From Methanobacteriota archaeon (GTDB lineage: Archaea > Halobacteriota > Methanosarcinia > Methanosarcinales > Methanosarcinaceae): a DNA stretch of 64,000 bases. Below, in pieces: positions 51,734-60,060 of this stretch. The stretch covers positions 160,689 through 224,688 of the forward strand of contig JAEWQJ010000022.1 in NCBI GenBank assembly GCA_023399215.1, in the 5' to 3' direction. The notes under the pieces are model-generated. The model saw only the letters and a list, made by a program, of their open reading frames with translations. It was not told where the DNA came from and did not search any database. How positions within the stretch are numbered: position 1 is the stretch's first letter; the number at the start of each line of letters is the position of its first letter. A program made the translations under genes and the position numbers.

Positions 51734-52564
51734 TTATTCTCTGTAAACTCCATCTCCTGTAATAAGTTTTCCTTCCGCCTTTACCCAGCCTTCCTGCGGG
51801 CCTGAAAGTCGGATAGAAATCCTATCACTGTAACCATTAGATTGCCAGCCGTAAATCCACCATTCGTTTCGGCCATCCATCTGAACAAAAATCTGAACCT
51901 CGGCATCAGGAGACGCATCATAGTGCGCATATACCAGGCTCTCATAATCAAAATATTCAGGGTTTATATGCTCAGGTAGAGGAATTTCCGAGCCTTCTTT
52001 GGATTCTCGAAGATTATATTTAGGCAGGAGCACTGACTCATTACCAACAGGGAATCTGGTATTAATCATATGGTCAGCCCTTACATTGGTTCCGAAATCA
52101 AAAGATGTCAAAACCGGGGTTTCTTCTGAGTATTCATTGGACTCAACTATCTGTTCTTCTTCCTGAACTTCATCTCCCATATTCTCGGATCCAGGTTCAG
52201 ATTCGGGTACAGATACAGGAAGGGAATGATAAACCGGTTTAATTTCGGCAGCTTCTATTTTGAACATTAGCCCATGCTCAGTATTTTCAAGGCTAAGATT
52301 CCAATTTGAAGGCTTATTGTAATAATCACCATTCACCATTTCCAGTCCTACCTCAGATTCATTTTCAAAAACAGGAACAGGCGAATATAAAGTTACATTT
52401 TGCAGGGTGCTGTTGCTTTCTATAATTATATCGTATTCATAATTACTCATAAGACTGTCATTATACATTTCCTCGCTTCTATTTTCCAGATAGATTGAGC
52501 CCAGCACAAGCAAAAGAAGAATAAATAATACAATGCCTCCAAAAATTGTTACCTTTCTGTTCAT
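51734..52564 (-). CDS. Membrane-anchored hypothetical protein
   Basis: The 276-residue protein has one N-terminal membrane helix (residues 7-26, IFGGIVLFILLLLVLGSIYL) and an extracellular beta-rich domain. It has an acidic linker (PESEPGSENMGDEVQEEEQI, about 119-138). The C-terminal part has Trp-rich strands (GRNEWWIYGWQSNGYSD) and an EGWVKAEGKLITGDG end. No catalytic motif is seen. It may be an envelope-associated, Methanosarcina-specific protein. GGGGAG lies 11 nt before the ATG. Confidence 0.72.
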   Translation of the reverse strand: MNRKVTIFGGIVLFILLLLVLGSIYLENRSEEMYNDSLMSNYEYDIIIESNSTLQNVTLYSPVPVFENESEVGLEMVNGDYYNKPSNWNLSLENTEHGLMFKIEAAEIKPVYHSLPVSVPESEPGSENMGDEVQEEEQIVESNEYSEETPVLTSFDFGTNVRADHMINTRFPVGNESVLLPKYNLRESKEGSEIPLPEHINPEYFDYESLVYAHYDASPDAEVQIFVQMDGRNEWWIYGWQSNGYSDRISIRLSGPQEGWVKAEGKLITGDGVYRE

Positions 52565-52816
52565 GGTCAGTCATTCTCCCCTAACGATTGAAAACAGATA
52601 TGTGAGAGTGATAATTAAACCTTACTAAATTTAACAAGAAGAATAATCATGAATTTATCACGCATTTGTCGCACTGTATGAATGAACTACAAAAAGAACC
52701 GAAGTAACCGGAATACACTATTTACTGGCAACAAATTACTGGCAACAAATTACCTTTTATAAATTAGAAGATTAGAATCAAAAAAACACTTAGTTTCTTG
52801 TAATTTGATAAGGAAC

Positions 52817-52835
52817 GTTAAATATATATTTTAAC
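52817..52835 (+). promoter_or_regulatory. Palindrome GTTAAA-TATATAT-TTTAAC touching the radical SAM start
   Basis: A perfect 6-bp inverted repeat with a TATATAT centre ends at the base before ATG 52836. It could be both TATA box and repressor site; if it is the TATA box, the true start may lie downstream. Confidence 0.45.
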
Positions 52836-53978
52836 ATGTGGGAGGAAAAACCGAAGAACCTGGATACGTTAAGCTTGTTTTCACCACCTCCAATACTGAA
52901 AGGGTACATGTACGGGGCACAGGAAGCCCATCAGGCACGGAACTCAAATAGGCTTTTAGCCATACGTCTTGAAACGAACAAATCCTGCAATCTCCGCTGT
53001 CGCTACTGCTATGCACAGAGTGGTGAAGATTCGGCAAAAATAGCCGATTTTAATAATCTCAAGCGTATTATTCAGGAGGCAAAAGAACTCGGGATCAGGT
53101 CTGTGGTCGTAATTGGGGGAGGAGAGCCGACCCTGTACCCGAGTTTCAGGGATTTAATAGCCTATATTGATTCCCTGGGAATAATCCCGGTGATTTTTTC
53201 GAATACGGTTTTAATGACAGAAGAGCTTGCAGGGTTCCTGTACAAACACAACGCCTCAGTAATGGGAAAGTTAGATTCCCTTAAGCCTGAGGTTCAGGAC
53301 TACCTCGCAGGAAGAGCAGGAGCCTCCGAAGATATCAGAAAGGGGCTTCGGAATCTTCTCAAAGCAGGCTTTTCAAAACCTGCAAGGCCTGGAGAACTCC
53401 GTCTGGGAGTTTCTTTCGTCAGTAACAAAATGAATCTGGAAGAAATTGAGGAGATCTGGCATTTCTGCAGGCAAAACAATATTTTTCCCAATATGGAAAT
53501 TCTAACGCCTACAGGCAGGGCAAATGACGAACTTGAGGATAAGCTACTCACGGCTGACGAGATAAAGGAATATAAATTAAAACTGCTGGAAATCGACCGG
53601 AAATATTATGGTTATAACTGGCTGCCCTACACGCCGATTACCGCTAGTGGCTGCCTTCAGCACCTTTACAGCCTGTATATCAATATAGAAGGAAATATCC
53701 GGCCCTGTGCGCCTACAAAGCTGGACGAACATCCTGTGCTTAGAGTTGGCGGGGAATATCCCTATAATATAAATAAAATGAGCCTTCGGGAAATTTATGA
53801 TTCTGATCTTTTCACATATGTCCGAAACATCGATAAAATGCTTGAGGGAAAGTGCAGGAACTGTAAACATAATGAAGAGTGCATAGGCTGCCGGGGGTAT
53901 GCTTACAGCGTAGGAGTAAAACATGGCATAGACCCTCTTAAAGCCCTCAGGATGGAATGCCAGCAGTGTTTCAAGTAA
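52836..53978 (+). CDS. Radical SAM protein with SPASM-like C-terminal Cys domain
   Basis: The 380-residue protein has the radical-SAM motif LETNKSCNLRCRYCYAQSG (C-x3-C-x2-C, about 47-66), GGGEPTLYP and a C-terminal auxiliary cluster region: CLQHLYSLYI, IRPCAPTKL, then CRNCKHNEECIGCRGYAYS. Such SPASM/twitch enzymes modify peptides or small molecules. It is the first of three same-strand genes with an EgtD-like methyltransferase and an amidinotransferase-fold enzyme. No precursor peptide gene is near. No ribosome site precedes the ATG, so a leaderless mRNA is likely. Substrate unknown. Confidence 0.85.
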   Translation: MWEEKPKNLDTLSLFSPPPILKGYMYGAQEAHQARNSNRLLAIRLETNKSCNLRCRYCYAQSGEDSAKIADFNNLKRIIQEAKELGIRSVVVIGGGEPTLYPSFRDLIAYIDSLGIIPVIFSNTVLMTEELAGFLYKHNASVMGKLDSLKPEVQDYLAGRAGASEDIRKGLRNLLKAGFSKPARPGELRLGVSFVSNKMNLEEIEEIWHFCRQNNIFPNMEILTPTGRANDELEDKLLTADEIKEYKLKLLEIDRKYYGYNWLPYTPITASGCLQHLYSLYINIEGNIRPCAPTKLDEHPVLRVGGEYPYNINKMSLREIYDSDLFTYVRNIDKMLEGKCRNCKHNEECIGCRGYAYSVGVKHGIDPLKALRMECQQCFK

Positions 53979-54075
53979 ATGGCAGAAAGGTAAAAGCAAA
54001 ACTCGGGCAATAAATAAGTTAAAAGAAATAAATAAAGATATGTACTGTTGAATAATTTGAGGAGAAGGTGAGACA

Positions 54076-55101
54076 TTGAACAGTACAGTTAGAGTGGAGT
54101 TTGGACAGATTTCAGAAAATAAGGAAAAGATAGTAATTACCAGTAAAGAGGACATAGAAAGAAGACTCTGTCAATGCCTGAAAAACCATGAACTGCCTGA
54201 TTACCTTCTATATATGGGCACTGGAGGAGCAAAAAACTGGCTGAAACTTGATGGGGCTAAGACGTTTCCTGTAGCCAGGCAGCTCAAAGTCCTTCTGGAA
54301 AAAAATCTGGACTCAATCGTAAGATTTATTCCGACAGGCATGAGTCTCGTAAGTGTGGGAGTGGGAAATGGGGAGAAGGAAAGAATTTTTCTCGAAGCGC
54401 TAGTAAGAAAGAATCTAGCTGAAAACCCTTCCTCAGGAAAAGTGTCGATACGCTATTACCCCATCGATATAAACAGTGAATTTGTAGATGTCGCTCTTGA
54501 AAAGGTCGATAACCTGCCTGTTGAAAAGAAGGGAATAGTTGGTTTCATAGAGGATATGGCCACTCTTAAAGAAAATTGGCGTCTCCCGATTCTTTTCTGC
54601 GTTTTAGGAAATACCTTTTGCAATTACGACCCAGAGTTCATTCTTCAGCTTGTCCATGAAAACCTTGAGCAGGGAGACCTTTTTTTCTTCGATGCCAACC
54701 TGCTACCTACTGAAGGCACAGAGGCACAATCTGTAAGGAGGTCCGTACTGGGCACATATGCGTCAAGAGAGAATGCCCTCTTCAATATGTATCCTCTACT
54801 TCAGTACGGAATGGCTCCTGAGGATTTCGAGTTTGAACTCTTGCTTGCGCATGTAAACTCAAGGATAGGGGGAGTATACAGGACAAGGAAGAGTCTGTAT
54901 ATCCTGAAGGATACCGAACTCAAAATCGGGACCGAAACCATAGACTTTAGGGAAGGAGACGTCATCCGTATGGGTTTTACTTATAAATATACATATGACC
55001 AGATTACAGCTTTTCTGGAAATTTGCGGATTTGAGGTCCTCAAGGCTTTCCGGAGTGAAAACCGGGCAAATGTCATAATCCTTGCAAAAAAACGTATATG
55101 A
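54076..55101 (+). CDS. EgtD-like SAM-dependent methyltransferase
   Basis: The 341-residue protein matches the histidine N-alpha-methyltransferase-like (EgtD/Methyltransf_33) family: YLLYMGTGGAKNWLKLDG, the SAM region LVSVGVGNGEKERIFL (about 94-109), YYPIDINSEFVDVALEK, ILFCVLGNTFCNYDP and the C-terminal TYKYTYDQITAFLEICGF. EgtD makes trimethylhistidine for ergothioneine. Here EgtB is absent, so another amino acid substrate is likely. The TTG start has GGTGAG 3 nt upstream. It lies 32 nt before the amidinotransferase gene and 97 nt after the radical SAM gene. Confidence 0.8.
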   Translation: MNSTVRVEFGQISENKEKIVITSKEDIERRLCQCLKNHELPDYLLYMGTGGAKNWLKLDGAKTFPVARQLKVLLEKNLDSIVRFIPTGMSLVSVGVGNGEKERIFLEALVRKNLAENPSSGKVSIRYYPIDINSEFVDVALEKVDNLPVEKKGIVGFIEDMATLKENWRLPILFCVLGNTFCNYDPEFILQLVHENLEQGDLFFFDANLLPTEGTEAQSVRRSVLGTYASRENALFNMYPLLQYGMAPEDFEFELLLAHVNSRIGGVYRTRKSLYILKDTELKIGTETIDFREGDVIRMGFTYKYTYDQITAFLEICGFEVLKAFRSENRANVIILAKKRI

Positions 55102-55133
55102 GAATGACACGGATCAAAAGGTAGGTTCAGGGT

Positions 55134-56111
55134 ATGGGTTGCAGGATAAATGGACTTAATAGAGGCGAAAAAGCAAGATCAGGCATCGATTACGGATGTG
55201 AGGAATTTGGAAGACTGAAAAGCGTATTGATACATACACCCGGAGAAGAACTTTCTCTACTCAACGAATCGAATTATAAACACTGGCTATACGATAAGGT
55301 TCCTGAAATTTCAGGGTATATTAAAGAGCATAGAGACTATCAGGAGTTGCTGGAATCAAACGGAGTCAGGGTCTATGAACTTGAAGACTATGTGGACGAA
55401 AACACAGGTCTAATAAAGAAGATGCCAAATCTCACTTTCTTGCATGATACTGCAGTTATCTCCGAAAAAGGGGCTATTCTCTCAAGAATGCGTCCGCCTG
55501 CCAGGGAGAAGGAAGAAGTTGTTGTAAAGGAAGCTCTGAATAATCTGGGAATTCCCATTCTCAGCGAATTCAATGGAGGAAAAGGGTTTTTCGAAGGCTG
55601 CCTCCTGCTCTCAAAAGAAACAGTATTTGTAGCTGATACGGAAAGACACACTTACCCATTTATAAGAGAATTTATTTCAAATATTCTTATAGAGTTTAGT
55701 GAAGTTATTTACGTCCGGGTTCCAAAAGCCAGGCGGTACATGCACCCTGATACTGTCTTCAACAGGATAAGGGAAGACCTTGCCCTTGCTTATCTACCTG
55801 CATTTGAGGAAAGCTGCCTGTTTACGGAAGATTCCAGAGAAAAAATCGATTTTAAAGCTTTCATGCGCGAGAAAGGAATGGAAATCATTTCTGTTTCGGA
55901 CTCCGAGCAAAGCCGCCTGGCTTGTTCTTTTGTTCCTCTAGAGAGCGGAACTATTTTTCACTACGATACCTCACTTGATCAGAAAACAAGGAAAGACCTT
56001 GAAAATGAAGGTATTGAGATTATTCCTTTTCATCCGGATGCCTTGCTTGCAGGAGGAGGGAGCCTGCGTTGTCATACTCTAAGACTTTGCAGAAGGAATA
56101 TTAAGAATTAA
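55134..56111 (+). CDS. Amidinotransferase/arginine deiminase-fold enzyme
   Basis: The 325-residue protein has the pentein fold: FGRLKSVLIHTPGEE, MPNLTFLHDTAVI (Asp in place of the MPNxxFxRD motif), FFEGCLLLS (Glu of EGGD, but GD replaced by CL), ARRYMHPDTVFNRI (His of MHLDT) and GGGSLRCHTLR (nucleophilic Cys). The Cys-His-Glu set is kept, so it should attack a guanidino or related group, while the altered EGGD points to a non-arginine substrate. It is third in a row with the radical SAM and EgtD-like genes. The N-terminus (MGCRINGLNRGEK) is Cys/Arg-rich. Confidence 0.82.
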   Translation: MGCRINGLNRGEKARSGIDYGCEEFGRLKSVLIHTPGEELSLLNESNYKHWLYDKVPEISGYIKEHRDYQELLESNGVRVYELEDYVDENTGLIKKMPNLTFLHDTAVISEKGAILSRMRPPAREKEEVVVKEALNNLGIPILSEFNGGKGFFEGCLLLSKETVFVADTERHTYPFIREFISNILIEFSEVIYVRVPKARRYMHPDTVFNRIREDLALAYLPAFEESCLFTEDSREKIDFKAFMREKGMEIISVSDSEQSRLACSFVPLESGTIFHYDTSLDQKTRKDLENEGIEIIPFHPDALLAGGGSLRCHTLRLCRRNIKN

Positions 56112-56193
56112 TGAAAACCCAAAAAGAACTGGATAATGGGCCAGAAAAGGCCAGAAAAGGTAAAAAAGAACCAGAATGAAAAAGAAGCCCATC

Positions 56194-57087
56194 TCAGTAT
56201 ATAAAGTCAAGAATAATCGACACTGCGTAGATTACCAGAACCCCGTGATAAATAGGCAGTATCTTCATTCCGGCACCCGGATTTTTTTCTTTCCACAGGT
56301 AAAGGTTTGCCCCTGCAAGGAGCACAAAACCTGCAAGAAAACCGTAAAGGGCAATCTCTCCAAGCTCTCGGAGAAAGAAAATAGCTGCAAGGAAATGCAG
56401 GATCGTAAAACCTGTAATCCAGTACATTGTCCCTTTTTCACCGTAGAGTACGGCTATTGACTTCATGCCCCTTGCACGATCGTTTTTCAGGTCTATAAAG
56501 TCATTCAATCCCAGATGCGCCATTGTCCAGGGATAGAAAAAAACCATGTAGAGCAACATGGTCATATCTGGATGCCCGTAGCAGAGATAGCCTGCCGCCG
56601 GAAAAAGCGTAAAATCCGTCCTGCCCAAAAGCTGTGCAATTGGATATTTCTGATTTCTCTTTTTTACCTGGTAAAAAGCCTCAATACTGTAAGAATATAT
56701 CATAATCACAAGCACGTATAAAGAGTTTGGATAAGGAAGCGTAAGAATCAAGGCTGAAATAACTGCTACAAGCAGGATAAACAACAAAAAGGCGTTTTTT
56801 GAAGAAACTTTTCCTGAGGGGATAGGTCTCTCTTTAAAAGGCCTCCAGTACCTTGTAAGCGTGTCTTCTATATCAAGTCTATCTTTGTTCCTGTCCACAT
56901 AATCATTAAGTATAAAGCCGGCTTCAAACCCAAGCAGGCCTATTAGAGCCACATTAATAGTCAACGCCCAGGAAAAGCCGCCATAATTTTCAAAAGCAAG
57001 CACAAGCCCAGAGCAGGAAACCAGAGGCCAGGCAGGAAGAAAATGAGCACGTATAAGGTCAAGATAAGCTTTCAGGGTTTCTGTCAT
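56194..57087 (-). CDS. UbiA family prenyltransferase
   Basis: The 297-residue protein has about eight membrane helices and the two Asp-rich motifs: NDYVDRNKDRLD (about 61-72) and NDFIDLKNDRARG (about 181-193). UbiA enzymes attach isoprenoid chains to acceptors such as quinones, geranylgeranylglyceryl phosphate or tetrapyrroles. Its acceptor is unknown; it is convergent with the radical SAM/EgtD-like/amidinotransferase row and may prenylate that product. GAGG precedes the ATG. Confidence 0.88.
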   Translation of the reverse strand: MTETLKAYLDLIRAHFLPAWPLVSCSGLVLAFENYGGFSWALTINVALIGLLGFEAGFILNDYVDRNKDRLDIEDTLTRYWRPFKERPIPSGKVSSKNAFLLFILLVAVISALILTLPYPNSLYVLVIMIYSYSIEAFYQVKKRNQKYPIAQLLGRTDFTLFPAAGYLCYGHPDMTMLLYMVFFYPWTMAHLGLNDFIDLKNDRARGMKSIAVLYGEKGTMYWITGFTILHFLAAIFFLRELGEIALYGFLAGFVLLAGANLYLWKEKNPGAGMKILPIYHGVLVIYAVSIILDFIY

Positions 57088-57652
57088 TTTTTAGCCTCAA
57101 TAAAGATAGAGGTAATTAAGAGAACTATTACATAAAAACTATGAAAATAGGGTAATGCTGCTGTTAAGAAACTGCTGTTAAGAAGTTATTATTTTTGAAA
57201 ATGCTTTATTTACGAATATCGTTACCTTTTGTTTCAGGCTGAAGCTTTTTAGAGTTTCATGTGTTCGGTCCAAGCAAAGATATAGCATATCAGAGTATCA
57301 ATCAGTTAAAAGTGCTTCTAGAGACTTACCCGATGTTACAGGTTTCAAGGACTGTCTGTGAATCTTTCCATATATTAAAATAAAACAAGAAACAAAAGGA
57401 TCTTCAGATTAACTTTGATAATTTTAAAGTCATTTTTAGAAAAAACGGTTATTAAATATATGTTAATGTAGTCTCTAACAACAATAATAAAAAAATTAGA
57501 GATTACGGTATTGAGAAATTTTCTGGAAAATTTACGATATGAAGAGAGATAAAATCAGAGTAGATTTATCCAAGCCGTTTTAAAAAACTAAAATTGTAGC
57601 CTATTAGAAGGCTACTTGAATAATTCCTTTTTACACTACTAAATTAAACGAT
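57088..57652. other. AT-rich intergenic region
   Basis: It contains a short direct repeat (CTGCTGTTAAGAA twice, 57168-57192), an inverted repeat TCTCTAA/TTAGAGA near 57472-57505 and the terminator at 57596-57615. No gene is seen. Confidence 0.5.
57596..57615 (-). terminator. Terminator hairpin of the acidic lipoprotein gene
   Basis: GTAGCCT (57596-57602) and AGGCTAC (57609-57615) form a perfect 7-bp stem. On the minus strand it is followed by AATTTTAGTTTTTT, and it lies 38 nt after the stop codon. Confidence 0.68.
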
Positions 57653-58051
57653 TTAGATATTGTTTTCATCTGCAGATTCGTTGTCTTCAACTGTAACATT
57701 GTCATCTGCGGATTCGTTGTTTTCAACTGTAACATTGGCAGAGTCGTTGTCTTCAACTGTCATATTGTCAGCTGCAGAGTCGTCATCTGTAACATTAGCA
57801 GATTCGTTGTCTTCAACTGTAACATTGTAATCTGCAGAGTCGTTGTCTTCAACTGTAATGTTCTCGGCTGGAACTTCTGCATTTACATCTTCGGCTGGAG
57901 TTCCATTGTCTGCTACTGGAGCCTGATCAGTTACTGCTTCTTGAGATCCGTTTTCTGCTGTTGTGTCAGTACTCTTGTCAGAACAGCCGGCTGCAAAGAC
58001 AACAGCACTAATGACAAGGAGCATTGCCATAATCTTTAACATTTTTTTCAT
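57653..58051 (-). CDS. Acidic repeat lipoprotein
   Basis: The 132-residue protein has a lipoprotein signal (MKKMLKIMAMLLVIS..VFAAGC, Cys at 23). The mature part is almost only Asp, Glu, Asn, Ala, Ser, Thr and Val, with five to six copies of VEDN(D/E)SA(D/N) separated by NVT (residues about 70-130). NVT/NMT offer many N-glycosylation sequons. DNA repeats of 36-45 bp (GTCTTCAACTGTAACATTG) underlie it, so repeat number may vary between strains. It is probably an extended, charged cell-surface lipoprotein; role unknown. Confidence 0.82.
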   Translation of the reverse strand: MKKMLKIMAMLLVISAVVFAAGCSDKSTDTTAENGSQEAVTDQAPVADNGTPAEDVNAEVPAENITVEDNDSADYNVTVEDNESANVTDDDSAADNMTVEDNDSANVTVENNESADDNVTVEDNESADENNI

Positions 58052-58311
58052 TAATAATACCTCTAAAGTTCTCTTCCTTTTTTACACCCAGCTCATATAA
58101 AATTATGAGATTTTCATATGAGATATTTATGCATGACCAGTCAATAACATTAAAACTTTTCGATTTGATAAAAGAATAATACCGCAAAATGGTTTATTTG
58201 GTTAGAATATATACACCACCTTGAATATTTTTATTAGTATCTAAATTATTAAAACTCATACAAACATATTAATTTTTAAACTGTTTGAAATAAATTCAGA
58301 AAGGAGAATAA
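58052..58311. other. Divergent intergenic region
   Basis: AT-rich shared upstream region of the acidic lipoprotein and the small ORF/YigZ unit. AAAGGAGAATAA at its right end is the ribosome site of the small ORF. Confidence 0.45.
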
Positions 58312-58440
58312 ATGTATAAACTGTTAGAAAAGAATAACCATTCAGCGGGAAAAAAGTATTTAAATTGGATGTATTATTCCTCTGAAAGGAAGCGCAAACC
58401 TGTTAACACCCGGTTTGGACAAGATATGAAAGCAGTCTGA
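58312..58440 (+). CDS. Small ORF (42 aa) upstream of and coupled to yigZ
   Basis: A perfect AAGGAG sits 7 nt before ATG 58312, and 43 codons run to TGA 58438-58440. The product is basic and aromatic (KKYLNWMYYSSERKRK, then RFGQDMKAV). The stop codon (GTC-TGA-GGA) overlaps the GAGG ribosome site of the YigZ gene whose start lies 9 nt later, the typical layout of translational coupling. It may be a regulatory leader peptide or a true small protein. No family is recognised. Confidence 0.5.
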   Translation: MYKLLEKNNHSAGKKYLNWMYYSSERKRKPVNTRFGQDMKAV

Positions 58441-58449
58441 GGATAAAAT

Positions 58450-59052
58450 CTGAAAAATTACAAAACTCTTAAACGTTGCGGTAAGGCTCAAAAGGAATTC
58501 AAAAATTCCCTGTTCATAGGTTATGCCAGACCTGTGAAAAGTGAAGCTGAGGCAAAAGCCTTCATAAAAGGTATAAAGGAATTGCACCGCGATGCAAACC
58601 ATAATGTTTCGGCTTATTTTATAAAAGAAAAAAGCTCTTTTGCTCTTAAATATGATGACGACGGGGAGCCTGCGGGCAGCTCAGGAAAGCCTGTTTTTAA
58701 AATACTCGAATCAAAAGAAATTATGAACGCGGCTGTGGTCGTGACCCGGTATTTTGGAGGAATAAAACTGGGTTTTGGAGGACTCTCAAGAGCATACCGG
58801 GATACGGCACTTTCTGCTATTGAAGAAGCAGAAGTTATTGAAGTTTTCGAGCAGGCCAGATTAAGAATACGCCTGGGATATGCAGAAAGTCAGAAAGTCA
58901 GAAACCTGATAGAGAAATATGCAGTAATCCAGGAAGAAACGTACTCGGATACCGTGGAATTCATCCTCCTTGTAAGAAAGGACCTTGAAGATGAATTCAT
59001 TAAAAAAATAATAGATCAGACAAAAAATAAGTTAGCACTTGAAAGATTTTAA
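58450..59052 (+). CDS. YigZ/IMPACT family protein
   Basis: The ~200-residue protein has the family core: AKAFIKGIKELHRDANHNVSAY-type start, DDDGEPAGSSGKPVF (about 71-85), VVVTRYFGGIKLGFGGLSRAY and a C-terminal ferredoxin-like DUF1949 part. YigZ proteins are linked to translation regulation. The conserved first strand (NSLFIGYARPVKSEAEA) lies upstream of the first standard codon, GTG 58534. The frame opens after TAA 58444, and GAGGAT precedes CTG 58450 (L-K-N-Y-K-T-L-K). I therefore place the start at CTG. It follows a 42-codon ORF by 9 nt. Confidence 0.83.
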   Translation: MKNYKTLKRCGKAQKEFKNSLFIGYARPVKSEAEAKAFIKGIKELHRDANHNVSAYFIKEKSSFALKYDDDGEPAGSSGKPVFKILESKEIMNAAVVVTRYFGGIKLGFGGLSRAYRDTALSAIEEAEVIEVFEQARLRIRLGYAESQKVRNLIEKYAVIQEETYSDTVEFILLVRKDLEDEFIKKIIDQTKNKLALERF

Positions 59053-59254
59053 TTTTATCAATCAAGTTTGCACTCAAACCAGATACCTCGGGAATAAAAG
59101 AACCTGAGGTCAAAAAAGGAAAAAGTTAAACCACAGAGAAGTCAGACCTTAATATAAAACCACAGAGAAGTCAGCTTTTAATATTTTTCTTCGGCATCGA
59201 CCCTTCTTGCGGCATTATCTTGATGTAACTGTAATGCTGAGAATAATTTCACCT

Positions 59255-59965
59255 TTACAATTCAAGATCTCTTATGTGGCGCTCGTACTGTTCTTCCCAG
59301 GCCGGAGCAGTTATGCAGACCTGCTTGAGATTTCCACGGAACCAGAACCTTTTTCCCGCAGGCACGACAACTACATCTCCGGCTTGGGCTTCAAATTCTC
59401 TGTCCTCAACTATCCAGACCCCGCTGCCTTCAAGGATATAATATATAAAATCGCTTTTTTCATGCAGGAACTCCTCTGTGTGCCCTTTCTGCGTTTCCTG
59501 ATAGAGTACACCGGCATTTTCGGATTCGGCTTTAGTGGTGTAGATTCTCATCTTCACCCCTTTTTTCTCAATTACTGCCGCATCCTCAGGCTTGAAAACC
59601 ACACGCTTGGATTCAGTAAAGCCAGCAGAGCATAACTCCGGATGAGAGCTTTCTTCGAGAGGACTAACAAGGAGAAGATTTTTCTCAAACCCGCCCTTTT
59701 CATGTTTTTTCCGCAGTCTTATTGTCTCAAGTTCCGCTTTTGAAGAGCCTCTTAGCTCTGCTATTCTATAAATTACTTCAAGCAAGTCTGCAAGCTCTTC
59801 AAGCTCTTTGCTTTCGAGATACTCCTGAAGTTCCTCCTCTAGCTTATTTTCAAGCTCAGGAAGAAAACTGGAGTCTGAAAGCTCACGGATCATGCATTCC
59901 TTGCCTGAAAGTTTGAGAATTTCAGGTATAAGATCCCGAACTGCTTTTGAATTATTTTCTGTCAT
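59255..59965 (-). CDS. Fusion of MazG-like pyrophosphohydrolase domain and cupin domain
   Basis: The 236-residue protein has an N-terminal all-helical MazG-like part (residues 8-90: VRDLIPEILKLSGKE, KLEEELQEYLESKELEELADLLEVI with the E-x2-E and E-x2-D metal residues). The C-terminal cupin (about 120-230) reads HEKSDFIYYILEGSGVW, AGDVVVVPAGKRFWF. MazG-like proteins hydrolyse (d)NTPs or phosphoribosyl-ATP. Fusion to a cupin is uncommon; the cupin may bind a small ligand. The second cupin His is not obvious. It stands alone. Confidence 0.78.
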   Translation of the reverse strand: MTENNSKAVRDLIPEILKLSGKECMIRELSDSSFLPELENKLEEELQEYLESKELEELADLLEVIYRIAELRGSSKAELETIRLRKKHEKGGFEKNLLLVSPLEESSHPELCSAGFTESKRVVFKPEDAAVIEKKGVKMRIYTTKAESENAGVLYQETQKGHTEEFLHEKSDFIYYILEGSGVWIVEDREFEAQAGDVVVVPAGKRFWFRGNLKQVCITAPAWEEQYERHIRDLEL

Positions 59966-60060
59966 AATTTTGCCCGGTCACAGGAATTTTTGATTAAGAT
60001 TAGCCGATTAGTAATTAAATTCTAAATAAAAAGAAAGAAGATTTACGGTAAGAAGAAGAT

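Noticed and set aside
52565..54075. RiPP cluster with a precursor peptide next to the radical SAM/SPASM gene
   Set aside because: No short ORF with a ribosome site was found between or just upstream of these genes, so a peptide substrate is not supported locally.
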